From Iris pallida (taxonomy: Eukaryota; Streptophyta; Magnoliopsida; Asparagales; Iridaceae): a DNA stretch of 64,000 nt. Below, in pieces: positions 12,066 to 22,797 of the stretch. Location of the stretch: positions 310,001 through 374,000 of the forward strand of contig JANAVB010006998.1 in the NCBI GenBank assembly GCA_029216955.1, given 5' to 3'. Position 1 is the first letter of the stretch. Each line of letters begins with the position of its first letter. The notes below the pieces were generated by a model. That model made no database searches. It was given only the letters and a program-made list of their open reading frames with translations, and was not told the DNA's origin. The position numbers were made by a program, and so were the translations under genes.

Positions 12066-14399
12066 CTCTGTGTACAGAGGTTATAGGTTAGATAATGAAG
12101 GGTTCAATTTCAAGTTTGCATACACATATTAACACAAGTACACATGTGGGTTATCATAGTTAATATCAATGTTCACAGTTACTTGTAGGTTCCAGGATTT
12201 GGCCACAATTATACTAGTTCACATGTGAGTTAACAAATAGGAATGTGTATAGCACAAGTAGTTTAGAACCCAGGTTTTAGTGTTCAGTCATATAGGAAAA
12301 ACTCAGTTTAAATTACATTCAAGATCTCAGTTTACACAAAATCCAAATCCCATCCCTATTTCGAATTGGAAAGTAATGAACCCAACTCAATTTCAGTTTA
12401 ACATACATTCAATTTTTAGTCACACTTAAAACCAGTTATCATTTAAACATTAGACTCTCAGTTATCTTGAAATAAATCTCAGGTTTACATGTAATTGTAC
12501 ATAGGTTTCAGTTCACAGGTTTCGATTGAATTCAGGTTTTACCCATCAACTAATTCAAACTTATAAATGAACCTTCAAGCTAAAACCCAGTTTTCAAATG
12601 AATATCACAATCTTAGGTTAATCATGTTTAAACCCAGGTAGACAGTATAACATCTCCTTTGAAATCTCTAAATCAAAATTACCTTTAAATCTCAGGAATT
12701 CATTCACTAACTGACAGTTCATATTAAACAAAAAATGGAAAACACTGATACCTAAAACCCAAGTTCGAAAACCTAATTAAACCAAATAAAATTAAACAAC
12801 AATCATATAGGAATATTCCCCATGTGATCTCGTGTCTAGGGTGGGTCATTCGTGTCCACTAGAGTGGACATGAAGTGTCTAAGCACGGGAACTAGGTTCG
12901 AAATTCTGGTGGTACACAGTTTGTGCACTGGCTCGTGCAGCCATGTCGATCGACCTAGGTCACGACACGAAGCACGTGAGGTCTCATGCACGTGTCTATA
13001 GGTAGATGAGGTCTCAGGCTAGAGAGTCAACACCCTGTATCGAGTCCAAGGCGTGTCAGTGTCCGAGTCAAAAACCGTATCAGTAGGGAAAACCCGTGTG
13101 CACAGTCTGTGTACAAAACTAGTGCGTGAGCGATTACGTGTCCGACACGACACAAAGAGTCTTGAAACTTCAGGAGTGACTTGTCAGTCACTGCCCCGAC
13201 CTCCACACCAATTTTGGTGGGTTCACAAGGTCTGTGCAGTGAGCACGACACATGTGGCAGCAGGGCATCGAGACACTGTCTCGTGCTGCAAGTACGTATA
13301 GATTTTTGACACGAAAATGATACCAGTGTGTGCTCAGTCAATGGGGGATTGAAAACACATGTATAGGGCTATCAATCCATGCAATTAGTTTCAAAAATGG
13401 TTATTAAAACACTAGTTTTGGCATTTCATCGAACACCGATTCATTTGGGCTGATACGTGTCCGATACGGACACGAAATGGACACTACCTAGCACCAAACT
13501 ATCCCTACAGCTAGGGGAACCCTAAATGAATGCATCTATAAAAATAAAACATGATTTAGAAGGGTTTCGTAGGATTTACCTATTGAGATTGAATCTCAAA
13601 GAAAAATGGTAATGATTAGGTTTCTCCTTGAACTCCAATTGACCAAAGCACTTCAAACCCTAGCTAGCAAGCCCCTACTAGCTTCCACTATGGTGGAGGG
13701 TGATGTTGCAATTGATTAGGACCAATTTGGGCTTGATTTGGATATTAGGGAAGAATTGGGGAAGAACACAAAAAGAGGCAATTAAAATGATTTAAAATGA
13801 TGCTAAAGGTTAATGTGTTGTATTTATAGAGGGGGTGGGGGTGTTTGATGGCTGCCATTAGGTTAGGGTTAGGGTTTAGGATGAGTGGTCAAGGCTTTTC
13901 CAACAAATTCAAGCCAATCTAAGGGCTCACAACTAAAGTAATCTTTCTTAACATTTAGCCTAAAATATCCCACTAACAAAATATCTAGATATTAATCTAA
14001 TTTGATTACTTAGTTGAAACCCTTTAACTTAGTCTCTAGGGTCATGACTAATATCTAGATTAGACTAAACTTCTAGGTCAAGTCTCAAATAATTAACTAG
14101 CACATATTTAATTCATATAATTTATAATTTCACAAAAGTGTCAAAATGACCAAAATACCCTTAGGCTAAAAAGTTAAAATATGAGATTCTAAACACATGA
14201 TTAGGTCTCCATGATCATGATTAGTCTTCTAGGTCATGCATGACTAAGGTTACACTATTAAAACACCAAATTCACATATCACCATTTTAAATAGTTTTAA
14301 AATAACTAAAAATCACCAAAAGTCACAACATGATTTAAATATCATTATTAAATGATTATAATTATAAAATTACCCTCATTTTAGAAACTGGGTGCTACA

Positions 14400-14827
14400 T
14401 CCACCTTTAAGTCATAAGGGATCCTCGCCATCTTCAGCGTCCTCTCCGTATTTTCCAGCCACTCGTCTGCATAGACGATCCCCTCGTTGCCCCAAAAGTC
14501 CATCGGGCAGAGGTTCTGATAATCCCTGGTCGTCCCCGGTCTCGGTACTGCTGGTGCTGGAGGTGCTACCGGTGCTGGTGCTACCGTCTCTTGAGTCCTG
14601 AGTGCGTCGACGACGTTCGCTCTGAACTGTGCTGCCTGGTGGTTCTGGGCCTCCATGAACTGCTAGAACATGGCCATCACCTGGGCACCGTCAAACATCA
14701 TCGTCGAGGGCAGCGGTGGAAAGATAGAAGGCGGTGGCAAAAGCTGATATACTGGAGCGTCTGGTTCCGGCTGTCCCGAACTGCCTGCACCTCCTGGCTG
14801 ATCCGCAGTCTTTCTTGTAGTGACCAT
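14400..14827 (-). pseudogene. TE-C gag, N-terminal part, broken
   Basis: Starting at the minus-strand ATG at 14827, the frame encodes a Pro/Ala-rich N-terminus. This is followed by an FWGNEGIVYADEWLENTER segment, matching the start of the retrotransposon gag domain in plant Ty3/gypsy elements. An in-frame TAG lies near 14669 where the context implies Gln (CAG to TAG). The coding sequence ends abruptly at 14400 at the TE-B LTR boundary, with the remaining gag-pol outside the window beyond TE-B. A pyrimidine-rich tract ending TTGCAG lies one base upstream of the ATG. Confidence 0.75.
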
Positions 14828-15043
14828 CCTGCAATAGAAAGAAAACTTCGTTGATTGACAAACCCTAAAACCTAATAAACAATGTTTTTATAATATCAAT
14901 GCACCTAATAAACCTGATATACCCTTATTTTCTAATTTTTCTATGCTGTGATCAAGTTTTCCCTAGTGTAATCAAGTCCCCCAATAGTACGCTAAGACCT
15001 AGGTACCATTAGGATAGACCTGCATGGGCCACCACTAAAAATA
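14828..15043 (-). mobile_element. TE-C leader between LTR and gag
   Basis: A non-coding leader of 216 bp. It carries the conserved 19-bp motif near the LTR and ends in a splice-acceptor-like TTTCTTTCTATTGCAG just before the gag ATG. Confidence 0.65.
15017..15035 (-). promoter_or_regulatory. Conserved leader / candidate primer-binding motif (TE-C)
   Basis: Minus strand reads GTGGTGGCCCATGCAGGTC, eight bases inside the LTR end at 15044. Confidence 0.6.
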
Positions 15044-18000
15044 TGTCACGACCCGCTCCCGAATAATCGGACACGAGTCGGACACGCCCATCCTTCGTCA
15101 TTAGACACGATGAAGTAAGCTCTACCAATATCAAGGGAGAACTATGAATCAAGATAAGAATGAAAGTAAATCACAACATCTAATATATCGAATACCAGAA
15201 TCTCAGATACAAGTCTAAATGTTATTACATTCCAGCAAATGTAAAATATACTGATGTCTCTAATACAAGTCCAGATAAGGCTAAAAAAATACTAGGCTTC
15301 CTCAGCCTCTAGGTCCTGGGCAACATCAACTGGCTCGTAGGTGCCTCCAGGCTCATGTCCATAGTAAGTATCACAGATAGCCTCCAGCTCACCTGCAACA
15401 TATCCTAGTCAGGAGCGGAGCTAAGTATATCCAAGGAAATGAATATGAACATCATGGTATGAACAAGAACACAGGAAATATATATAAAGTACGAGAAATG
15501 AGAACAAGACATAAAAACTGAAAGAAAATACAGGGAACATGATATGAGTCCTGAACATGAAATACAACCTGAACCTGAAATGTGCAATATATCAAAATAC
15601 ATCTAGAGTGTGTGATCGGCTTGGGTAGATTCAATGAACATGAAATGGTATGACTTTGGTCCCGCATGCACGATGCGGGGCCTAAGCTATTCAGATGAAT
15701 AGTAACACGGGTTTGATCACACATCCGTAGTATTTCCCCTCCCAGACACAAGTAAAGTCAAGAAACATGAAATAAGACAATCTCATGATATATCGTGTCG
15801 ACAAGGAGATACAAGAATGGATATACAAGACATGGAAAAATGAACAAGTTCGAGGAGTATACTTGCCTTGCTAAGGGTGATCAAGTGTGGGTAGTAAAGC
15901 TGGAAATCCTCCTGTTTAATAATTACAATTGATTAAAAATCTATACAAGTTTAGTTTAGTGATCTTCTAATTATGCTTTATAGAGTATTATCCATAATAA
16001 CTATACTCTAAGCTAAAAGAATAAACAAGTTATCAATCCTAAACTAAAATCAGAAATTGCAATCCTTTAATGATTCAGTCCTAAGCAGGACTGATGCAAT
16101 CAATCTAAATCAGGACACTAAATAGAGTTCAGCCCTTAATATTGTTAATATCAAACCATTCGTAGACATGACACTCCTAACATTCACTGTTTTGAACTCA
16201 AGTTGATATTCTAGAGTTTGAACCACATCATCCATTACTTGATTTTACTAAGCTACATATCAGTGATACCTAATATCTAGCTAAGGTTTTAGACTGATAC
16301 ACTCAGTCTTCCACTTTAGGATAGTTATTTCTTGGGACTTGGTTAGCCTTCTAAAGATCAGTCCTGAAAAGAGACTGTTATAATTCAGTCCAAGTCAATA
16401 GCTAGTACAGAACCATCTAACAGTCCCCATATCCTAATCAGCAGTTCTTCCAATCTATCTCCTATTTCATTCAACTGTAACTATGATGAACTTCTAAGAT
16501 CGAAGTAACCTATCCTCCCCTTTTGTACTTGCTATCAGTCCTTGAAAACATATGCAGAACACATGAATAGTAAACACTGATACAATATCAGTCTTAATTA
16601 GGACCTGGATTCAGTTCAGTCCAAATAGAGTTACTGATATGAATCAGTCCTAGCTAAGACTGATGCATACCAGTCTAATTGCCTCAAAATATATTTCGAA
16701 AGATGATCCTTCAATCTCAGATAACATTCAGTCCTAAATAGGACTAAAACAAGTCAATCTCAGGTTTCTTCAACAGTCCACACTCAATCTCAGTATAAAT
16801 TCCTAAAGTCATTCCTAATGTCATTGTCCTGCTCCAGGGCTGATATACATCAGTCAAAGCTAATCTTGATACAAGTCAGTCTTAGCTTTGATACTGATAT
16901 AGTTCAGTGCTGGACCAAGCATACAATCAATCCTTCTCTAGTTGATATAATCAGCCTTGATTAAGGCTGATACATTCCAGTTATCAGTCAGTCTTAACAC
17001 AACCACAATGTGCAGGGTCAAAACTGTTACTGTCCTGCAGCATCATCCTTATAATCCAAGGTGATCCACCCCTACTACAATCTACTACAATCTCCTGAAT
17101 ACTCAAAAGAGCTGAACTTAGTCAAATCATTCTAAGTGTCAATCACACTGTTAGCTCAGGTTTACTACTTACATATTCTAACTTCAGTTTCCCCTTGAAG
17201 GTTTATTGAGATTAAACCAATGTATTCATGGGGTCAGGCTATATGGCATTCAATGAGGAACTCCAATTTAATATCGAAATACAAATAGTGAAAACTGCTA
17301 ATAGATGAGGAAAATGAAGATTGAAATCCAACTGTCATAAGGAACTCTCCTAACAACAACATCGAATTAAACTAGAGAATTATCCACCCTTGAAACAGTT
17401 AAGTTCAACCCCCACTGGAAATTGCCCTTCAATATTAACTACAAATAAAAATACTACTGTCGTCATGTATCTTCCCACATTCAAGTTCAGGATACAACAA
17501 CCATAAATCAGTATGCTAAGAAGGAGTACTGAATAATCATTCACAGCTCTCATTCCTACTGATAATTGTAATACCACATACCAATATGACAATGTATTCC
17601 TAAAAATTATATCAGTTAAAGAAATTACTGAGATACACTAAATAGAATGATGACCAACCAAATCTCGATATCAATCTTATGTTTGATACAAAAATCCAAT
17701 TTAAGAGTTTATTAATCAACTCTGATACCAGATTTGATGAACTCGAAGAAATCCTAAAAGTTCATGAGCATGTTGATACTCCCGGAACACAAATATTCAA
17801 ATCCAAACATAGGAAACCAATACTTACAGATTGATGTTGAAGAACTGAATTGGTAGGATATGTGAAATACTTGTTTCACGACTGATCCTTTGTTCAACAG
17901 CCTTCGACGGAAGAATCCACATATGAAGGAACAAGGGTTGATCGATCGAATGATCGAACAACATCAGAAATCAAAAGTTTAACATGGATCGAACGATAAT

Positions 18001-18645
18001 CTAAAGAATTTATAGACTAACAATTACCAGTAATCGATCGGGCCCTCAATCACAATAACAATTAACCTGTTTCAAGGAGGGATGAATCGATCAGATCTTG
18101 ACACTGATCTCATCACAAGGAATTTAGAAATTCGAAATAAAACCGATCTAGCCTTGCATACAAACGAACTCCTCACCTCTATGATTGCTCAAGACTCAAC
18201 ATCCACCTAATCATCCAGAGCAGTTGCTCGATCGAATGGCTAGATCAACAGATCAATTGCTTCAAAGAGGCATTAAAATGAACACAGCTCAGATCGATCA
18301 GTTTCTTATAGAAAAATCATCAAGGAAGAAATCGATCCTTAGAAAATCAACAATGATTAAACAAAACATCAATTCAAACTCAGGAAGAAAATTATAAAGA
18401 GCATTCGATCGAATTAAAGATTCTTACTCGAAATTGCCCAATTTGTGGGCACGAATCAACAGGTGAGTGGTCGAAGGAGATTTTGCTACAGCTCAGGAAC
18501 TCAGTATCATTTTGCCATGACCAATCCCTTCGAATTAGGGTTCGGGAAACTCTTGAATTGAGGAAGGAAGGGGAAGAACAACTTGGCAGTACTGACCTTG
18601 AGGGAAGGATTATATAGGTCAATCGAGCTTGAGACTCACGCATGG
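15044..18645 (-). mobile_element. TE-C 5' LTR, outer end lost or uncertain
   Basis: The inner end is GGGTCGTGACA (minus strand), as in TE-A. A TATA box TATATAA lies at 18610-18616 (minus). Only about 30 bp separate it from CACTA-like sequence, so most of U3 seems missing and no clean LTR start is found. The transcribed part carries many palindromic CAGTCCT/AGGACTG units (16060-17000) and GATCGATC clusters (17940-18300). No ORF here is supported. Confidence 0.55.
16060..17000. repeat. Dispersed palindromic CAGTCCT...AGGACTG units
   Basis: About a dozen imperfect copies of CAGTCCTAA-n-AGGACTGAT occur at irregular spacing, for example near 16077, 16360, 16645, 16727 and 16960. Each can pair with itself as a small hairpin. 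Confidence 0.7.
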
Positions 18646-18731
18646 TAAGTAGTCATTATTTCGTCGCTATTTAGCGACTGATTTACTTCTGTTGGTAATA
18701 CCAGTCGCTAAATAACAATATTTTTGTAGTG
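18646..18731 (-). mobile_element. Terminal end of a CACTA-type DNA transposon
   Basis: On the minus strand the block starts at 18731 with CACTACAAAAATATTG, the terminus typical of plant CACTA (En/Spm) elements. Two TTTAGCGACTG subterminal repeats follow in opposite orientation (18670-18685 and 18703-18716). The interior lies to the left, where it joins TE-C LTR sequence within about 90 bp; the other terminus was not found. The adjacent triplet is CTT (18732-18734). Confidence 0.65.
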
Positions 18732-19105
18732 CTTGATTGCCAATACGATCTAGGCGCAAAAAGTCGTGACGGAGCCAAGTGAACGTCTCTAAGTTTTTTC
18801 CATGTAATTTTGGCATGTCCACACCTAGTTACTCCATTATTAAAGTCTGAGCAGCAAAATAATTCATCAAATATTATAGGTTCACCAGTAATAGGTAATC
18901 CTAAAATATTTGCCACATCTACTAGAATAATAAAAATTTCTCCAAATGGGAGCTGAAAGGTATTTTGTTCTTGCCACCAACGCTCAATTAAACTGAGGAT
19001 CAAGTCTCTATCATGTTGTAGAAAGTGTATTTGGTCAATATACTGAAAGCCAATTACTCTGATCAATGCCACTCGCTCGGCACTCAACTTCCAATAACCT
19101 AGGCC
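18732..19105 (-). pseudogene. Plant mobile domain (PMD, MAIN-like) gene fragment
   Basis: The minus-strand frame from about 19105 encodes a PMD segment. It shows a short hydrophobic start, LILSLIERWWQEQNTFQLP, the hallmark FGE...I.L.DVANILGLPI.GEPI, and a continuing helix-rich part. PMD proteins (MAIN/MAIL family) are nuclear proteins involved in silencing, and the domain is also carried by plant transposons. The frame has a stop upstream, no good ATG, and is cut at 18731 by the CACTA terminus; the ORF's last residues (STTKILL onward) are transposon sequence. It covers well under half of the usual domain. I call it a pseudogene fragment; whether it was host or transposon-borne is unknown. Confidence 0.7.
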
Positions 19106-19611
19106 GCTATTATAATGCTATGAGGCATGCTTTTATAATTGTTCACCAGCATTATAATCATATAACTATATATGAAATACATAGACAAAGTTATTATTAG
19201 ACATGTAAAACATATCAATTACATTGACTTACAGTTAAATTTTAATATACCTTTCCGAAAAATATTAAACTAGATATATGCGATGCATGCTTCTGGATTA
19301 TCAAATCAATAGTGTGTCCTCCGGGGATACGTCCCTCATTTTGACTAGCCATCTGTATAGTGATGATTATCAAAACTAGTATTTTTAGATGAAGATTACG
19401 ATTTGAACTAAAAAAGTTACCTGTGCACTTCTACATCTTACTTCTCTTTCTACTCAGACTCTACTTTCTCCTCGAACTACTTCTTTCTTCTCAGACTCTA
19501 CTATTCTCGGACTTGTTTCTTTCTCTTCTTTCTAGTGTGTGTTTTTCTGTTTCCTTGTGTGGTGTGAAGTGTTTTGCTTCTCTCCTCTTATAACAAAATT
19601 ATCTCTGGTTC

Positions 19612-19733
19612 TAACTCTCATAACTCTCTATTTCTCCCTCTACCTAACTCTTATAACTCTCCATCTCTCCCTGTACCTAATTCTCTTAACTCTCCATATC
19701 TCCCTCTACCTAACTTTTATAACTCTCTTAAAC
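19612..19733. repeat. Tandem repeat, about 33-bp unit, four copies
   Basis: Copies beginning TAACTCTC start at 19621, 19653, 19687 and 19719. Each is followed by a CT-rich TCTCCCTCTACCTAA segment. Confidence 0.85.
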
Positions 19734-19785
19734 ACCTAATCGAACCTCTGCCATCTTCCCCACTCTCATCTCTCTGCCATCCTCG

Positions 19786-19873
19786 AACCCGTGAACCAAG
19801 AATCAACATGAACCGTATAGAGCAGTGGAACCCGTGAACCATGAATCAACGTGAATCGTGCAGAGCAGTGTGG
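19786..19873. repeat. Tandem duplication, 43-bp unit
   Basis: AACCCGTGAACC starts at 19786 and again at 19829, with a few substitutions between copies. Confidence 0.9.
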
Positions 19874-20072
19874 GAGAACCGGGCTCAGCCCAATTTTTGC
19901 CAACTCCGTTGGCAGAATTTTTCTTGCTATAAAAAATGTATATATGTTATACAATTTTTTTTATTCCGCCATAAAAAAGGGTGACAAGTTTTCTTGCTGT
20001 AAATTTTTTTAAAGTTGTTTCGTTTAGTGTAATTTATACAAAATTTATTTCGGTACAGTAAATTTTCTGTAT

Positions 20073-20128
20073 GATATCCAGATTTTGACATCCGAACTAG
20101 GATATCCAAATTTTGACATCCGAAGTGG
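20073..20128. repeat. Tandem duplication, 28-bp unit
   Basis: GATATCCA followed by ATTTTGACATCCGAA at 20073 and 20101. Confidence 0.85.
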
Positions 20129-20581
20129 AAAATTCGGATGTTTATTCTTTTGTTTATTAAATTACTAATTTTGATCGATTATTACATAGGAATTACAAAA
20201 ACTTTACACTTTTCATTTCACTTTAATGATTATCCAAATACCAAATTTTAGCATTTTTCACTTCTACGTCCACTTCTTCATAGCACCAAAACGAAGAAGT
20301 GAAAAATATATGCAAACACATGACATGCCTGTTGGAGTTATCCAATAATTGGGGGTCACACATATGAAATATCAAATTAAATGTGTTGTGTTATCTAACT
20401 AATTAAGCCTAATTAAAGTGGTCTATTTAAAAAATAGACTTAAGGGTATAATTGTCATGGAGATAATGTATAGATACCAAAGATAATCTAATTTGATGAG
20501 AGGGCCCATTAAAAAAAATCTGGAACCTAATATATATATATAAATAAATATATATATATATATTTTTTTCTTTTTTCAAAA

Positions 20582-20736
20582 AATCAAATGCCCGTGGACT
20601 TTAGCCTTCGGGCTAGAGCCACCCAGCCAGCCCTTGGCTCGGGAGCCGTGGCCACTGCCACCCAGCCGCTCTCGTGGGGGATCGATCTTGCGATCTCACA
20701 CCCGGGTGCCAACGGTCTTACCATTACACTAACACG

Positions 20737-20738
<2 letters not shown>
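20582..20738 (-). mobile_element. tRNA-derived SINE
   Basis: The minus strand starts GGCGTGTTAGTGTAATGG. It has a pol III box A-like TAGTGTAATGG at 20731-20721 and a perfect box B, GATCGATCC, at 20687-20679. The boxes start 44 bases apart, the spacing in tRNA genes. Downstream is a body of about 90 bp without cloverleaf complementarity, then a T/A-rich tail. It is not a functional tRNA, because there is no acceptor stem or anticodon arm. The 5' end abuts an (AC)n(AT)n microsatellite. Confidence 0.65.

Positions 20739-20822
<84 letters not shown>
20738..20822. repeat. Compound (AC)n(AT)n microsatellite
   Basis: An AC run to 20767, then an AT run to 20822. Confidence 0.98.
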
Positions 20823-20825
<3 letters not shown>

Positions 20826-21401
20826 AGGACCCATGACCTAAACCAAAGATTTTTCGGGTTCCTCTTGGAGAGCTCCTCGTGGGCTATTCTGTTGGCATGG
20901 TCGTTCCCCTCCGGTGGCGGAGCCCCTCGGCTCAGGTAAGGCTCCTCTTCGCCTTCCATCGGTGGCTGCTGGCTTCCCCGGCATTCCGTGCGGAGGATCC
21001 CCCTACTGCGTTCTCCTCTTCCGGCTGCCTCCCCCGCCTCCTTGTCTTCTCTGGTGTCCGGTTCTCATCGGCAGCCTCTCCTCTCTGTGGCGGCGTTCTC
21101 CTGTCGTCGAGCTCCGTTCCCCTGCGGTCCCCCTCCCTGCGACATTGTCCCTCCTCCGCTGAGCTTTGTCTCACTCAGAGATCTCGGTCCCTGCCATGGT
21201 CGGGGACCCCCTGGCCGGCAATGCTTCGACCGCCCCCCTGCCCGTGGGTGGTCTCCCCCATCCTCATCCGTCTCCGGTGCCGTGGTCCCCAGACCAGTTG
21301 GCCTTGGTCGATCTGGGGGCTCCTCCCCCCGGGGCCCGATATTGGCTCTTCGACCATGTCTCCCCCGCCTTGGCTAGACGTGGACGTCCTGCTAATCTCT
21401 G
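20823..21401 (+). other. GC-rich block of unknown origin, possibly LINE 5' region
   Basis: Strongly C-rich and unlike its neighbours. Overlapping plus ORFs (20879-21415 and 21166-21402) are Pro/Ser/Leu-rich with no domain I recognise. Composition resembles the start of LINE-1 ORF1 at 32421-32600, and TE-D lies between the two blocks, so it could be the displaced 5' part of that LINE. I found no sequence that joins them, and no matching target duplication, so this remains a guess. Confidence 0.35.
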
Positions 21402-21542
21402 ATGTGTTTTTATAATCTACCGTCCCCTTTGCCCGAAACCCGAGGTACGTCTTGCATGTTAAATCCTCTAATTTCCCATTGCATTGCATACCCCCTACCT
21501 TAGTTTAATTTCGAGGACGAAATTTCTTTAAGTTGGGTTGGA
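21402..21542 (+). mobile_element. Detached 3' end of a TE-D-type internal region
   Basis: Nearly the same as 29289-29433, including the TTTCGAGGACGAAATTTC block and a polypurine run ending GGGTTGGA before the LTR start. Its presence upstream of the TE-D 5' LTR means two elements were once in tandem, sharing the LTR at 21543, and the left one has been lost. Confidence 0.8.
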
Positions 21543-21842
21543 TGTAAACTCCCAAATTTTATTAGTATCTTAAATTTTGTTATATCTATTTATATTAATT
21601 TATTAGTTAGCTGGTTAATACATATATATATGGGAGCTTAGGTTTGTACAAGTTTCTACCATAAATTATACCTCAATATAGTTGTAATATTAGATATAAT
21701 ATATTTTTATTTTTCTAGAAAAATTTTAAGCATTTTACCTATTTTATTTCACATGGTAACTTTATATACTTAAATGTATATAAATATATAAATCTATATA
21801 TGTTTAGTGTTTACAAAAAAGAAAAAAAGAAAAGAAAAGGTA

Positions 21843-21879
21843 ACTGTAGCAGCCGCTACTACTGTAGCGCTGCTACAGT
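21843..21879. repeat. Near-perfect 37-nt hairpin in the TE-D 5' LTR
   Basis: Outer arms ACTGTAGCAG / CTGCTACAGT and inner arms CGCTAC / GTAGCG close on a four-base loop, with one unpaired base on one side. Confidence 0.85.
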
Positions 21880-22797
21880 ACCTAGGAATAGCCCGACCCC
21901 CTTGCGTAAACCCGAAGTCGAGCGTGAGTAGCGATTTTCCATGAGAAATCCAAGCCCAAAAACCTCCAATTCTCCACCAAATCGAGTCAAATATTTTTCT
22001 ATCAAATCCTAATTGAATTCTCCACCAGATTAGACCAAATTCGAATCTAAAACTTGATCAAATCCTATCTAATTTCGGATTTAAAATCCTATATACACGA
22101 AAAACTAAAAATTTGATTTTCTTCAAAATTCTTTCTCAATTCTCCACCGAACTTCGATTCCTTGCACCTGAGCCTCGTAGACAACCCTACGCATCTACCC
22201 CGCCGCCTGCACCTCGCCGTCGATAACCGTATCGCCGGAGAACGAAGAAAAACCGAGCCACAAAATAGAACACTCGGTTTCGTGAACGCTGCAAGGTACC
22301 CATCTTCTCGTTCTGATTTTTTCATGCTCGTTCATTCGTTTTTGCTTCTACGAATTTCTATGCGAAGCCCACATGGCCCTCTTCGAGATCCTCTATGTGG
22401 ATTTGCAAACGACCCATCGACTTACTCAAAAAATCGAGACAAAGTTGAAGAAAAACTATTTTCTGTAATACTAAAAACTGTTTTAAAACGATAACTTGGA
22501 AGCCAATTTGTGTTCTGCACATTAGAGTTTTATAGAAACTAAATTCAAACAGTCAAATACAACATAAACAAGATCGCAATGCACCTGTTAGATCGACGTT
22601 TTGATATACATAAAGGGAGTAATTCACCTATTAGATCGACGTTTCGATGTATATGCAGGAAGTAATTCACCGAGTGACGTGGTCGTGCACCATATGCATC
22701 GAAAGGCACGTATGGATGTTGCCAACATGTAGGAACTGACGGAACTCGATTTCGTTGCATGTGTGCAATAAAATCAGTGCGTATCCGTCGAGATACC

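Larger units (their letters stand above)
10285..14399 (-). mobile_element. TE-B 5' LTR (about 4.1 kb)
   Basis: Minus-strand start TGTAGCACCC at 14399 and end GTGACA at 10285. The right boundary falls inside the gag gene of TE-C, whose reading frame stops matching exactly there. The TATA box CTATAAATA lies at 13821-13829 (minus), followed by telomere-like CCTAAACCCTAACCC around 13860-13880. The long transcribed part contains a (TG)n tract and a cluster of GGTCAAC motifs. The only target-site candidate is TCCAC at 14400-14404; the other side is outside the window. Confidence 0.8.
19106..20581. other. No gene seen; A/T-rich with short tandem repeats
   Basis: No ORF with recognisable content. 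It includes the three small tandem repeats listed separately and an A/T-rich stretch with TATATA runs at 20530-20570. Confidence 0.6.

Noticed and set aside
13855..13885. Interstitial telomere
   Set aside because: Only a few TTTAGGG-like units just downstream of the LTR TATA box; such telo-box-like runs are common in plant 5' leaders.
18683..19087. Intact PMD gene
   Set aside because: It lacks an ATG, has an upstream in-frame stop, and its end is transposon sequence.
20582..20738. tRNA gene
   Set aside because: Pol III boxes are present but there is no cloverleaf, anticodon arm or acceptor pairing; read as a SINE.
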